The position numbers were made by a program, and so were the translations under genes. The notes under the pieces are model-generated. The model saw nothing but the letters and a program-made list of their open reading frames with translations, ran no database searches and was not told where the DNA came from. From the NCBI GenBank assembly GCA_937896275.1, contig CALBMW010000062.1, positions 1 through 5,907 on the forward strand: a DNA stretch of 5,907 nucleotides. Reading direction: 5' to 3'. The DNA comes from an uncultured Myxococcales bacterium (lineage in GTDB: Bacteria > Myxococcota_A > Bradymonadia > UBA7976 > UBA1532). This document shows positions 5,745 to 5,907 of the stretch, one piece after another (positions within the stretch are counted from its first letter, which is position 1; every line of letters starts with the position of its first letter).

Positions 5745-5907
5745 GGGGCGCGATGCGATGGGGCGGCGCGGCGCTGGCGCTGACGCTCGCGGCGTGTGGC
5801 GGCGGGCCGACGCCGATGTCGTCGCCGACGTCGGGGCCGTCGGCGGAGGTCGATCCGCTGGCGTCGCGGCCGCCGCTCGCGGCCCCTGCGCCCTACACGC
5901 CGCCGGT
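5741..5907 (+). CDS. Lipoprotein, probable second M16-family subunit, partial (N-terminus only)
   Basis: The ATG at 5741 overlaps the stop of the M16 peptidase gene as ATGA and is preceded by AAGGGGG (5727-5733) at 7 nt. Only 55 codons are present before the right edge. The N-terminus (MRGAMRWGGAALALTLAAC) is a lipoprotein signal with lipobox LAAC and lipidated C19, followed by a Pro/Ser/Ala-rich stretch ending in RPPLAAPAPYTPP. Another ATG at 5753 would leave the signal intact. Bacterial M16B genes often sit in pairs, one copy keeping HxxEH and the other having lost it, and partner proteins commonly start with a lipoprotein signal and such a Pro-rich stretch. The M16 identity is therefore inferred from position and not from domain sequence, which lies outside the window. 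Confidence 0.75.
   Translation, partial: MRGAMRWGGAALALTLAACGGGPTPMSSPTSGPSAEVDPLASRPPLAAPAPYTPP

Overview
The window is very GC-rich, with G or C in nearly every third codon position. It carries mostly exported or membrane proteins. The mix suggests a deltaproteobacterial-type genome, probably Myxococcota: a phosphodiester glycosidase fused to Asp-rich FG-GAP repeats, a front-end-type fatty acid desaturase, a GH114 lipoprotein and a tandem M16 peptidase pair. This is inference from gene content and composition; there is no rRNA or other taxonomic marker.

Layout. (1) Positions 3-1922, minus strand: one large open frame that runs off the left edge. It encodes a signal peptide, a NAGPA-type phosphodiester glycosidase domain and at least seven 55-residue calcium-loop repeats. 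(2) Positions 1923-2215: a divergent intergenic region with two short palindromes. (3) Positions 2216-3358, plus strand: a membrane fatty acid desaturase with three histidine boxes. (4) Positions 3326-4174, minus strand: a GH114-family lipoprotein, convergent with the desaturase and sharing its last 33 bp. (5) Positions 4175-4424: a divergent gap holding a good promoter candidate for the GH114 gene and what looks like the frameshifted tail of a lost PPC-like domain. (6) Positions 4425-5744, plus strand: a zinc M16 peptidase with an intact HxxEH site. It is translationally coupled by an ATGA overlap to (7) 5741-5907, the start of a lipoprotein that is probably the M16 partner subunit and runs off the right edge.

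The genes do not form one obvious pathway. Only the two M16 genes are clearly an operon. The common theme is envelope or extracellular work: two predicted carbohydrate-active exported enzymes, a lipid desaturase and a periplasmic or membrane-anchored protease pair. I see no CRISPR array, mobile element, tRNA, rRNA or defence system. The points most worth a second look are the strictly alternating two-type blade architecture of the first protein, the coding overlap between the desaturase and GH114 genes, and the relic coding fragment before the M16 gene.
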